This document shows, one piece after another, positions 36,440-47,850 of a stretch of 64,000 nucleotides of DNA. How positions within the stretch are numbered: the first letter of the stretch is position 1; every line of letters starts with the position of its first letter. The position numbers were made by a program, and so were the translations under genes. The stretch comes from Chromera velia (Eukaryota; Sar; Chromeraceae). The DNA lies in the NCBI GenBank assembly GCA_018398765.1, contig JAHBMJ010004705.1, forward strand, positions 212,414-276,413, written 5' to 3'. The notes under the pieces were generated by a model, which saw nothing but the letters and a program-made list of their open reading frames with translations, made no database searches and had not been told where the DNA came from.

Positions 36440-37002
36440 ATGCACAGCACAGATACGCTGGACACCCTTGTGGGTCCGGGGAAGGAGGAACCACACCAGA
36501 GGGGGAGAGGCGGAAGGGGGTTGCCTCTGAGTCTGCAAGACTGTGCAGCGCCTGTGTTGCTGTTGAACTCCCTCCTTGGCACCACCCTCGTCGCACTTCC
36601 CTTTGCGGTGGACAGGGCAGGAATCGTGATCGGTATAGGAGCACATCTGGTTGTGGCAACCCTAACTGGGTACTGCGCTTTTCTGCTGGGGGACATGCTT
36701 ACAGAAACCGGGTCCTCAAGTACAGTGCAATTGGCATCGAAGGCAGGCATGCCTCTGGCAGGAAAGACAATACAAAGCATGATCGTCTGCTCCACTCTCT
36801 TTGTGAGTCATTCATGGATCATTTCCCCTCAGACTGGCTGGTGATTGTGTGCATGCCTGAAGTTGAAATCAGAAAGGGTACCTTGGCCTCTATGCCATTG
36901 CATGAATCTACGTTTGTGAAGTGTTCACTGGCATGAGTCGATAGGTGTTTTCCGTGTGAGCACACGTGCTCTCTCTCTTTCTCTCTCTCTCTCTCTCCCT
37001 CC

Positions 37003-37073
<71 letters not shown>

Positions 37074-37076
37074 TGA

Positions 37077-37129
<53 letters not shown>

Positions 37130-38205
37130 CGTGCGTGCGTATTTATGTATGTGTGTATATGTGCAAAAGCGAGTAAGTAAGTAAGCAAGTAAGTAAGTGT
37201 GCTCCACCCCCCTTTTCCCTTTGTTTTTCGTTTCTTTCTTTCCTTCCCCATCATTGTCATCTTTCCTGCTGGCTCTCATTTGTATTGTCCGTTCACATGC
37301 AGTCGTCAGTAGGTTCCAAAATTCTCGTGTGTGACATCGTGTACGATCTCCTGAGGATTCCTCTCTGGAAGACGAAGTGCGCCCTCTTGGTGATTGAGTT
37401 CTTCTTCTGTTTCCTCAGAGACCTCTCCTCCATGGGGTTCACGTCATTCCTAGGGGTGTTCTTCGCCTTTGGCCTGGGGGCCTATTTGATGTGGCGTACA
37501 GTGACTGAGGACGTGGCGTTTGAGAAGGTCCCCCTGTCGCCCTCAGGGTGGCTGGCTGTCGGGGAGTGCACGGGTCTGGTCCTGGCTGCATTCAATACAG
37601 CCAACCATGCAGACTTTCGGGAGACACTTCGGAATCCAAACCTCTTCAATCCCACAGTGATGTTCGCGAATTCTCTGGCGTTGCTGACAAGTTTGGGAGT
37701 GGCCCTGGGGGGGGTGCTGCTCTTCGCGGGGGAAGTGGAGCCTGAGGTGACCACAAATCTTGCACGGAGGGGGAGAGACGGGGAGGTGATTTCGTGGGCA
37801 CTGGCAGCAATTTCATTCACCAAGCTTCCCTTAAATCTTCGTTTGCTTGCAAATAACTTTGAAATTCTCTTTCTTCCTGGTGTCGACATGACGTCAGATG
37901 AAATTTCAGGGCATGGATTTCGGACATCTCTCCGTTGTCTTCTGTGTCTGGTGGTGTTTGTCGGTGCAATTTTGTTTCCTGCTTTTGGGGAGGTGATGGG
38001 AATTTTAGGCTCAGTGATGGGTGTGTTCATCATGCTCGTGTTTCCATTGATGATGGCAATAAAATTGAGAGCTGCAAGGAACGCACTGGAGAGCATGGTC
38101 TTCCCTCTCCTGTTGCTCGCTTCTCTGTTGGTCAGCCTGTTCAGTACTGGCTGCATCCTCTGGAAGACGCTGGTCGAAGGGACCAGCAGGGAAGCGAAGT
38201 GGTAG
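36440..38205 (+). CDS. Amino-acid transporter-like membrane protein (AAAP type)
   Basis: Two exons, 36440-36802 and 37303-38205, joined in phase 0; 421 residues, stop TAG. About ten or eleven hydrophobic segments. The first, LLLNSLLGTTLVALPFAVDR, is typical of the amino acid/auxin permease superfamily; LVLAAFNTANHADFRETL in the middle and FGEVMGILGSVMGVFIMLVFP near the end match the later family regions (a conserved loop and the GS/GA..P helix). Such carriers move amino acids with protons or sodium across plasma membrane, vacuole or other membranes; substrate cannot be predicted. The intron is 500 bp and holds long CT and GT microsatellites. Confidence 0.72.
36970..37138 (+). repeat. (CT)n(GT)n microsatellite in the transporter intron
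   Basis: CT units, then three long GT blocks broken by single bases. Intronic; provides a pyrimidine-rich stretch upstream of the acceptor at 37302. Confidence 0.95.
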
Positions 38206-40254
38206 GGGTCGGGCTGCATTCTGTTGAGTTTTTGTTTGTCCATCGGTCTGCGTATCTGCCTGGCTGTCTATTTCTAAGAAGAAGGGCGGCGTTGCAGTGA
38301 GAAGGTTGGTGCCCCAAAAGAAAGCAGGCAAAGACGATAAAAGGTTTTGCTGGGCGAGGGCATATCAATAGAGGGGCGTAAAAGCCGTGGGGAGTAGGGT
38401 GGCAAGAGGCAAAAGATTGGATATCCGGTGACTAATTCTGTGAAGAGCTAAAAACTGCTATGAAAATTTTATGAAAAAACCCATCAAAATCGTCCAGTTG
38501 GTGGCAACTTGGTGCCAGTGAAGGCGACTTTCCAATCGTTAATTTAAAAAGTTTTCATTTTTTAAAAACAATTACATCATATGATTGAATGATATTGCAT
38601 GAATACGTTTATTGAATTAATATTGAGTTAGATATATTAAATAGAATTCAAAGGTCATTTCTATAGATTCGAACTAAGTGGATTTACGCTGACTATAGTG
38701 TTGATATGTGTTAATCATGACCGGTCTTCGTATTGTAACCATCTAAATTTGAATTTAGAAGAAAAGATCGTTTAACAATGATACCATATTGGATTGAATA
38801 AATTGCATCATCAATTGAAGCTTGAGTACTAAACAATGATTGAATTTACTGATGTAGGATGGAATAGGATTATGATGGGATCACTGATTTTCCGGGTTGG
38901 CCTGCGGACCTAGGCTGTGATCCATTGCTGGGCCTCGACTTACATATACCATATATATGGGTCTTCACATATGCCACTGTTATGTATTTATATATATGGC
39001 TTTACGCTTCACCTGTAGTGTCATTCTCGGATGATTCTTCAAGCATAGATTGTACCTTACATGCTTTGACTCACTCTGACTGCCCGGTCATATTGCCCCA
39101 CCGCAACTGCAGAATAGCTTAATCTAGAGCTTAATAAGTTTGAAGCATCCCCATCCTCATCATATCTTAGCACTAACCACCACAGCTTTAGATTCACAGG
39201 CAATACTCAGAACAAGAACTTTCTTTAAAAATGAAATTTACTACCTCGTACATTCAACAAGTTACAAAAGTTCAAAGTTTAATAAAAAGTTTCATTCTAG
39301 CTTTTATATTTAAAATTAGGATGATTTTTTGATTCAAATTTTGAATACTACAGGCAAAACCTAGTTTAGAACTTGAAGCTAGCTTGGAAGACCAGACCAA
39401 CACGGCCTTCTCAACTGCAGCAAAAAACTGCACGTAAGCAAGATGAGCACCTAGATGAGCACCAGCACCTTTTGAACCTCACGGCTACTACGTCGGCTAG
39501 CCTGACAGACTCTCACGCATGATCATTCCTTCTAGCATTCTACAGCCCACGCACTGCGATCTGTCCAAACTTTTCATGTGTGTGCGCGTCCTAAAGATAA
39601 GTACTCTTCCCCTTCCTCACGATCTGTAAATGATTTGCGCCTCCGAATTCTGGGGGTTCCCTCTGGCCCCCGGTCTGTGGCTGTGGGGCCCTTGGTGTCT
39701 GTGGCTGACGGACGCTTGACGGGTATTTCTGCATGCATGGTCACACTTTGATAATTTCCGTTTTGAAGAGATCTCTGCATGCATGCGTGCACTGAAAGTC
39801 CGCGAACACTGATGTTTGAGACCGCAGGGAGGGAGTGGAAAAAAGTGGGGTGTCGGGGAAGAAGCGCACTTGGAGGAAGGACAAAAAGGGGTGCCAGGCA
39901 GAAGGAAAATTTCAAGCGAGCATGACTGTCCAACCAAATGGATGCAGATGTTTGCAGCCACTCATGAAGGAACACTTAGCGGCACAAACAAGAAGCATGT
40001 GCGGCAACTGAGTGAACATGCATCAATAAAGTCATCACGCTGACGGGCCCCCTTCACATGCAAACAGGTACAGCTATATGCACTCACGCTTTTGATCATG
40101 CGTACAGTCGTTATCCGCTGTCTGTCTCTCCACCCTTTTCCTACCATCTGCTCCTTGAACGATCGCATTCTCAGACCCCATCCGGAAGACCCGGCCGTCT
40201 TCCCCCGTGCATGCCATTTTTTCCAATCCTTGCTCGCTGTGATTCCTCACACAC
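38206..40254. other. Tail-to-tail spacer with AT-rich island
   Basis: No gene supported. About 38400-39450 is AT-rich with ATT/TTAA runs and no clear terminal repeats. 39560-40050 is of normal composition with several TGCATGCATG words, but no exon with coding character on either strand. Confidence 0.55.
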
Positions 40255-43200
40255 TTATTGCTTGACAAAGTGATTACTGCCCGATTGCCTGACTGACTGA
40301 CTGTTTGTTCTCTTTTCCGGTTCAACAAAGGGGGCCGAGGGGGACGCGAGGAATGCGGAGCGCGAGACATGGGGGAAGTGGACGGCCCTGAGGGAGTGCA
40401 TGAGAATCCCCGCTGCATAGACACAGAAGAAAGGAAAAGAGAAACGCGGCATGAGCAGTGTCCCATTTCACGTCGAGGAAAGGAAGATGAAAAGGTTGCC
40501 TTACCTTCACGCCAACCTTTCTTTCCTTCGTGGAAGAACCCGTTTCTATTCCATCGTGTGAAAAGTTCTGTCACCTCGCGGTATCGTTCAAAGAGAGAAA
40601 CGCCAAACCGAGCAAAGCAAAGTGATCAGAAGCCAACAGGGGCCTCAATTAATTCGGTCATATTCGGACAAAGGGACCAAAGGGAAACATGCCAATGTAG
40701 CATCAGAAGATGAAGGAGCGGAAGAGCACGAAGAAAAACAAGAAAAGAAGAAGAGGAAGAAAGAAGTAACTCACCGGAGACTCCGACGTCAAGTGAGCGC
40801 ATATCGAATGATGGGAGGTCTGCTGGGTGCTGTAAGTCAGAGAGAGAGAGAAAGAGAAAGAGAGAGAGAAGAGCGATAAAGGTATCGAGACGCTTGCCAC
40901 GCATAGTAACAGAACTGCTGTCACTGCAGCCGTACCGTAACTGGAAGATCGTTACGTAGAGCAGATGCTAATAAGTCACCCTCCAAGAATAAGAATGACG
41001 CAAGCAAGAAAAAGAGAGGTTGACACAAAGGCTTACACAGAGCAAGAAGGGTGCGAGATGGAAAAAGAACAAGAAGTGAAGTGTGAGCAGTACGGTCGTC
41101 ATGGATCTCGCTTTTCCCTTTCTTTGCATCATTCTGAAGAATACATGGAGGTCAAATGGCCCAGCGCCCCACCCATGCTTTCCAATCACTTCTAGAATGA
41201 GAGTGCGCACTGATAACAGCAGCACGTGCATCGAAGGAAAGTGACTGACCCATTCGATCATTCGTCATCTGACCTACCTCTATTCTGAGTTTCATTGCTG
41301 CTTTGGGTGGCGGCACCCTGACGAGGTACTCCTCTCTGACGAGGAGGGCCAGGCCCTTGTGGAGACCCCCTACCCCGAAGGCCTGGCGGGACTCTGGGCC
41401 CTCTACATGCGCGCCTCTGCACTCATGCATCATTCAGAGAACAGACAGGGAGAAGAAAAAACAGCAAAAGAAACTAGACGAAGAGACCGCAGAGAGGAGG
41501 AACATTGGACATGAAGACGATCAGGGACTCCTCTTGCAAACTCCCTTCACGCAACTTCCCTCTCGGAGTCAGGCGTCATTCCGAAAGAAAAACTGGGCAA
41601 CAAGTGGCCGAAAAGAAAAGGCCAGATAGGGTGCTGACTGGCTTTACGGCTGTACGGCTTGCTTTGAGGAGTCAGATGGTGCACAAGTCGGCATTTATCC
41701 TCGGGTCGTCAACAAGGGCAGGCATTATGGATAGCAGCTTGCAGAGCGGACGGAAGAAAGAAAGACCCATGAAGAGATGGAAAGGCGATCTCTTCACAAA
41801 CAGACCGAAAATGTGCGCATGCAAGCTGCAGCTTTCTTTCTTCTGCAAAAGCCTTCGTCTCCTCCCAAGTGCAGAACCTGCAAGTAGAAGAAGAAATAGA
41901 ATGATGAAGAGGAAGAGAAGTAGGAACAGGCGAAGGAGGAACAGTAGCGGAGAACAGAGCGCAGAAGCACTCAAGCTACTCCATCGAAACAACAGCAATT
42001 GTGTGCGGCCCGTGTTAATTGCGAGGAGTACGCAAGCACTCGGCAAAGGAATGGAAGTAAAGGACAGTACCGCATCCTACGCCTCTACTGATAGGGGGCA
42101 ACAAGGAGAACTCCCTGATCAGATCAGAGGGAGGGACGGGGGGCACTCACATACAAAGAACAAAGAAAGTGGACATGTACCATTGGTGTCACCAGAAAGA
42201 TTGGTCGGCGTATCAAATGATCTTTTTCATCACCGCATGCAAGTGAATGTGTGTTTCTCCTTCACCTGCTCTTTCTTTGGATCTTCTTCCTTCCTCTGTC
42301 GATCCATGTTTCCCCCAAGCTCTTCAAGTTTGAATAAGCTCCTTCCTTCCTTCCTTCCTTCCTTGCCTCTTCTTTTTCTGCCTTCTGCCGGACCACCAAC
42401 TCTTTTGGTGTTCTGCCTGCTCACTTGTGGGGTATTGAAAAGAGAGCGCCCTGCGAGGCTCTGAGTGCCAGAGGCTGGAATGGGTCGCAGCAGTTGGGCA
42501 GGAAGATGACGGCCTGCCATTGAAGGGCAACCTGCATGGAGGGAGAGGGGAATCAAAAGGGAATGAGTGAAGGGGTACAGGAAGAGAGGGGAGCAAGAAC
42601 AGAGACAGGCGGAGAAGCGAAGAGCGGCCGTATGTGCGCCGGCGCTCGGAAAAGAACAACGACAGAGGGCGACAGAGAGACTGCGCGAAACGAAACGCGG
42701 GCAGAAGCACGATACAAACGTGCACACAAAGAAAGGGATGCAAGAGCCTGTTGGATCTTTTGGGCTTCTTTTGTTTCTGCTGGCTGAGAACAAAGAACAA
42801 AGTTTCCTTACGAACGGAACTCACCTTCCCATACAAACAAAGAAGAACTTCCTGAGGGGATCCATGGATCAACATGTGTACCTCCACTATGCACTCTTCA
42901 TGCGTGCAAACACCCACCGCTGAGCGTAAGAGAGTCCCCATGAGACCGGGGTCTTCAATGTAATCCAGCACCAAAACTAGGCGAGGGTCTGGGAGCTCAG
43001 ACAGCGCCGTCTCCGCGGGAAGGGCAAGAGTTCCCGCCGCCCCCCCGTCGAAGGACTCCAGCCCCGCGCACTTTCGGATGATTCGAGCGCTGCACCTTTC
43101 CAACCCCCCATCCTCAAACCGCAGGCCCAGAGAGCTGTCAAGCGGCCCACTGCACAACAAGCAAATACACGCAGGAACCTTTGTGAATGGAGGAGACGGG

Positions 43201-43599
43201 AAATGGCGTCTCCTGCAAGAGCATGCTCTCTGGGATGGCGACTTACTGTGTGAGCACTTTTTTGAATCGATACTTCTCTGCAAGTTCCTTCATGAGCTTT
43301 GCGCCTGCAACCACGCACTCGCCTTTGAAGTGCCTGTAGTGCTTTGCCCTCAAAAGCTTCAAGAAGTGCTGCACCGTCGGGTTGGAGACGGAACGAATCA
43401 CGGCGCTCTTTTTCTTTTCGCCCGACTTTAGGCTCTCAGCCTGTGTGGCGATTCTGGCTCCATGTGGTGCAATGAGTTTCTGAAACAGGACGGGCCGAGC
43501 AGTGCTGCGTCTGTAACGGACCCAAGAGAGTGCATGTCGACAAATGGAGGGCTCTTTGGGAGAAGTTATAGCGGGGACGGAGAACGTGAGAGCTGGCAT
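40255..43599 (-). CDS. SpoU/TrmH-family RNA 2'-O-ribose methyltransferase
   Basis: Six exons on minus: 43599-43247, 43149-42918, 42531-42425, 41416-41278, 40829-40775, 40412-40255; 1044 nt, 347 residues, all phases agree. Residues 1-60 are Arg/Ser-rich and look like an organelle targeting peptide. Next comes the substrate-binding domain (SVSNPTVQHFLKLLRAKHYR, GECVVAGAKLMKEL), then the knot domain: motif 1 LVLVLDYIEDPGLMGTLLRS, a strand and LALRASQGALF, motif 2 HVEGPESRQAFGVGGL, motif 3 RSLDVGVSAGILMHSL. These enzymes methylate ribose 2'-OH in tRNA or rRNA with S-adenosylmethionine. Two usual Asn residues differ (DPGN to DPGL, SLN to SLD). Divergent neighbour is the 44282 gene. Confidence 0.85.
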
Positions 43600-44281
43600 T
43601 TCATTGCGAAAACGAGGGACAACTTACCTCCCATAGGCACGTGAATGTCCTTCCGTGGCGCAAATGCACGCACCTACAGAGACAAAAGACAGGCGAGGTT
43701 TACAATGGCTGCATATGAGCTAGAGATAGAGAGAGAGAGAAAGAGAGAGAAAGGGACAGGGGGGAGCTATATAGGGAGACCATGGGAGGGCAGACCATGC
43801 ATGCATGCATCCCGGACCCACATATGCATGCACGCGCGCGCCGCGCGGGCCGCGAGTTGCATGCATGCATGGGCCGGGCCCGGCGCGCGGGGCGGCTTGA
43901 TCCGAGGCATGTGGAGCCATTGTGGAGCCATTAGAGCCTCACAGTGGAGGCAGCTAGTTCTTGAAAAGAGGCTTCCTCTCGATCGCAAATGCCGACGTCC
44001 AGAGAGGCGCAGAGATGAACATGAACACGTACTGTTCGGACCGATGTGGCTGATGAGGCTCGGGATCTAGTCGACTTTAGGCAAACTTTTTCCGAACAGA
44101 CCCTTTTCAGCGCGCTCGGGCATATACATCTGCTCACACAACAGCAATCACAGAGACAAAGTAGGTTTCCGTGATCCAATCTCTTAATTTCTTTGGGTGT
44201 TATCGACTGTGTGTCTGTCAACACCGTGCGGTAAACTGCTTGATTTCCGAGCGATAAACAGGACTGAACACTTTTCACATC
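43600..44281. promoter_or_regulatory. Shared spacer with GCATGC and GCGC clusters
   Basis: 682 bp between the methyltransferase and the cysteine-repeat gene. 43795-43895 holds CCATGCATGCATGCATCCC, ATATGCATGCACGCGCGCGC, TTGCATGCATGCATGGG and CCCGGCGCGCGGGGCGG, a dense palindromic cluster. A GA microsatellite lies at 43725-43752. Likely bidirectional promoter. Confidence 0.5.
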
Positions 44282-46753
44282 ATGGAGGACATCCTGGGAA
44301 AAGCAGTCATTTCTGTCTTTCCTGATCCTGATGATGCCAACGCTCAATTCGTCCTGTGGTGGACCAAGCTGCAAGAGAAGGGGGTGAAAACGTCAGTTGT
44401 AGTGCGATCTTTGTCCGGCTTGTGCTTCCCCTTTTTTGTCACTCTTCGCTGTTTTTACGTCTTCGTTTGAAATCATCGCACTTAATTGTCTCCGTCCTGT
44501 TGCTGTCTTCCCTGCAGAGCCGACGAGCTGCGCCGCGAGGTTCTGCAACGCACGGGCTTGTACCAGCTCGGTATGAACATCTCTCTCGTCCGTGCTCTGA
44601 TGGGATTTTTCGACTTCTCTCCTGATGAGATCGAACGTCAGCGAGCGCTGGACGAACGTCTCATCCTCGCCCGTGCCGCGCAACAGGCAGCTGCAGAGCA
44701 GAGGTCTTCCCAGCGCGCCCGCGTGCAACCTGTGCCCAGGCCGATGGCAAGAGACAACCAACAGGCTTCAGTCCAGAGGGGGTATGTCCGTTCGCAGCAA
44801 GAACAGGCCCCTGGCTTCGGGGTCCGATCTCAACAGGACGAGCCCGAGGGTCCAGTAGTGCCCGTAGACAACGGAGGAGGGAAGCCTGGGGGGAAGAGGC
44901 GCAATACGGGGGTGTATTCCACAGGAGAGCCTCTGGAGAAAAACGTATACGGCAAGTCTGTGTGTGAGCATGGCAGAGAGCAGGGTTGGTGTCGGCAGTG
45001 TGGAGGTAGTGCGATCTGTATGCACAAGAAGGTGAAATGGAACTGTGCTGTCTGTTCAAGTGACAGCCGTTGTCAACACGGAGAGATGAAGAATTGCTGT
45101 CGGGAGTGTGGGGGGAAGGGTATTTGTCCCCACAGTCGCGCAAAAAACAAATGCAGAGAGTGCAGAACAGAGCAGGGTCTCTCCCCACCGGAGTTGGTTG
45201 AAGCCGTTGGAGAAAGACAAAAGAAGAAACAAAAGAGAGTCAGTGACGTACAGCAGGGGGATGACGCAGAGTGGGGTCACGAAGAAGATCTGGAGGAAGA
45301 GGAAGCAAGGCCTAGCCCCCGCAAACCCTACCACTGCATGCACAAGGTGCTCAAAAAAGAGTGCCCCGACTGTGGCCCTATCTGCGTCCACAATCGACGT
45401 CGCTACACCTGTAGGGACTGTGCGAACACGGGGACGGGTGGAAAGGGTCTGTGCACGCACGGCAAGCAGAAGAGTCAGTGTCACACCTGCAGACCCATCC
45501 GCGCCCACACACAAGTCGATGCACGCAGCCACTCTGCCGGTGGGGGTGTTGCCGCGTCTTCTCTACAGCCAGAAAAAGAGATATCAAGAGAGAGGCCACC
45601 CGCTGCATCTGCCGCAAGTCCCCCGAGAGCACTCAGTGGCTCTCTCAGCCAGCGAAATGATGTTCTGGAACGTGCAAGCAGCAGCAGCAGCAACAGTGCC
45701 GTGAGGGGAAGTGGGAGTGGAATCGCGGGTATGCCTGCAGTCCCTGTTGAGGTCCTCCCATTCCCAAATATCGAAACACCCCTTCCCGAATCCCTCGCAT
45801 CTCTGTTGCAGTCCATGTTTCCACCTTGGTTCCCTGTGTTTTCACCCCTGTTGCCTTTCGACGCAAGTCTGCCTCTCAACTCTGCCTTTCGAGAGCCAGC
45901 GTCACGGGAGCGCAGCTTTCCGCAGACAGACAGACAAGGAAAGGAGTCGGGTGGGGGGGGACGAACGAAGAATCGTCTGGACGCGTGCGCACACGGCCTT
46001 CACAGCTGCAAAGAGTGCGGGGTGGGGAGGTTTTGTGAGCACGGCCGTTTGCGTTATGACTGCAGAGACTGTGGTGGGAAACGGTTTTGTGAGCACGGCC
46101 GCCGACGGTGGAGATGCAAGGAATGTGGGGGAAAGGGTATTTGTGAGCACGGACGTCAACGTTCACTCTGCAGAGACTGTGGTGGGAGGCAGTTCTGCGA
46201 GCACGGCCGCAGACGCTACTCCTGCAAGGAATGTGGGGGACAGCGTGTTTGTGAGCACGGCCATCTACATTTTGACTGCAGAGAGTGCCGCGGTGTGAGT
46301 TCTAACGGCGCGTCCCGTGAAGGCGGTGCCATTGGGGAAAGCGACTCTCCTATTCCTGTGGTGACATGGCCCNACCAGATGGGCAGACTCCCTCCTGTGC
46401 AGGCCGACCCCCCGCAGAACGAGGCAGAGGGCTCTGCAGAACCGGAGGCGAGGGGAACGAAGAGACAGGTGAGTGGGTGATTGAGTTGTTCTGGGGGGGG
46501 GTATTGCTTTTGTTGTTGTGGGTGATTCGCTCGCATGCTTTCATGGAAGGAATTCTTTGTGTTGAAAAAGAAAATGAGATCCTCAGTGGTCGGATAAGCA
46601 TTTCATGACAGACGGACGGTTTGCTTGCGACCTGTTCTGACCGCATGCGTGCGTGCGTCAAGTTTTGCTGGCTGATCATCGTTCTGCCTTCCTTTGTCCT
46701 CTCCTTTGACGGTCGATCATCCTTCGATGCAGGGCCTGTTTGAGTCTTTGCTC

Positions 46754-46791
<38 letters not shown>

Positions 46792-47081
46792 TGGATAGAG
46801 ATAGAGAGAGGGATCAAGGAGAGAGGGAGAGAGAGAGAGAGAGTCACGTGGCAGCTTCCGTTTTCTTTTCATGTGTATGTTGACAGATTGGAGATTCGCA
46901 CCGATAGACAGATGGAGAAAGACTCCCATCACACACACCCTTCTTCTACCTGCAGGACTCTGCTGCCTCGAGATCGGGACCGAGTGCTGGCAGTGGTAGA
47001 GGCAGAGGCGAGAATGGAGGGGCAAGACAGACGCTCTCGCGGTCAAGAACGAAGCTAGAGAATGAAGGCCTTGGGCGGTGA
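44282..47081 (+). CDS. Protein with thirteen C-x-H-x6-C-x2-C repeats
   Basis: Exons 44282-44391, 44518-46468 and 46956-47081; phases agree, about 729 residues. Residues 1-100 are helical and charged. Then two clusters of an 18-residue unit of form F/ICEHGRRR.xCKECGGK: seven copies at about 45000-45500 (one acidic linker inside) and six at about 45985-46290. Each unit offers Cys-x-His and Cys-x2-Cys, so a zinc-binding ribbon per unit is likely; one unit (DACAHGLHSCKEC) is two residues short. A low-complexity Ser/Pro region separates the clusters, and the C-terminus is Gly/Arg-rich. I know of similar Cys/His repeats in other protist proteins but no assigned function. One base is N at 46373. The last exon lies in a duplicated block. 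Confidence 0.7.
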
Positions 47082-47454
47082 CAGCGAATGAGGTACCGTT
47101 CGTTTTCCTTCTCTCTGTGTGAGTGGATGATTGAGTCGTTCTGGGGGGGGGGGNGGAACGAAGAGACAGGTGAGTGGGTGATTGAGTTGTTCTGGGGGGG
47201 GGTATTGCTTTTGTTGTTGTGGGTGATTCGCTCGCATGCTTTCATGGAAGGAATTCTTTGTGTTGAAAAAGAAAATGAGATCCTCAGTGGTCGGATAAGC
47301 ATTTCATGACAGACGGACGGTTTGCTTGCGACCTGTTCTGACCGCATGCGTGCGTGCGTCAAGTTTTGCTGGCTGATCATCGTTCTGCCTTCCTTTGTCC
47401 TCTCCTTTGACGGTCGATCATCCTTCGATGCAGGGCCTGTTTGAGTCTTTGCTC

Positions 47455-47488
<34 letters not shown>

Positions 47489-47850
47489 TGGATAGAGATA
47501 GAGAGAGGGATCAAGGAGAGAGGGAGAGAGAGAGAGAGAGTCACGTGGCAGCTTCCGTTTTCTTTTCATGTGTATGTTGACAGATTGGAGATTCGCACCG
47601 ATAGACAGATGGAGAAAGACTCCCATCACACACACCCTTCTTCTACCTGCAGGACTCTGCTGCCTCGAGATCGGGACCGAGTGCTGGCAGTGGTAGAGGC
47701 AGAGGCGAGAATGGAGGGGCAAGACAGACGCTCTCGCGGTCAAGAACGAAGCTAGAGAATGAAGGCCTTGGGCGGTGACAGCGAATGAGGTACCGTTCGT
47801 TTTCCTTCTCTCTGTGTGAGTGGATGATTGAGTCGTTCTGGGGGGGGGGG
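46453..47850 (+). repeat. Near-identical 0.7-kb tandem duplication beside assembly gaps
   Basis: 46453-47151 and 47155-47850 match almost base for base, including the last intron, the last exon (46956-47081, copy at 47653-47778) and the flanking poly-G. The clear difference is the length of the AC microsatellite (about 46757-46789 against 47457-47486). A single N at 47154 separates them and a 42-N gap follows at 47851-47892, so an assembly artefact is likely. Confidence 0.85.

Noticed and set aside
36908-37279. Thr/His-rich minus-strand frames
   Set aside because: Translation of the GT microsatellite in the transporter intron.
45985-46290. Possible CRISPR-like or DNA satellite array
   Set aside because: The 54-bp periodicity is the coding of 18-residue protein repeats; there are no spacers and the genome is eukaryotic.
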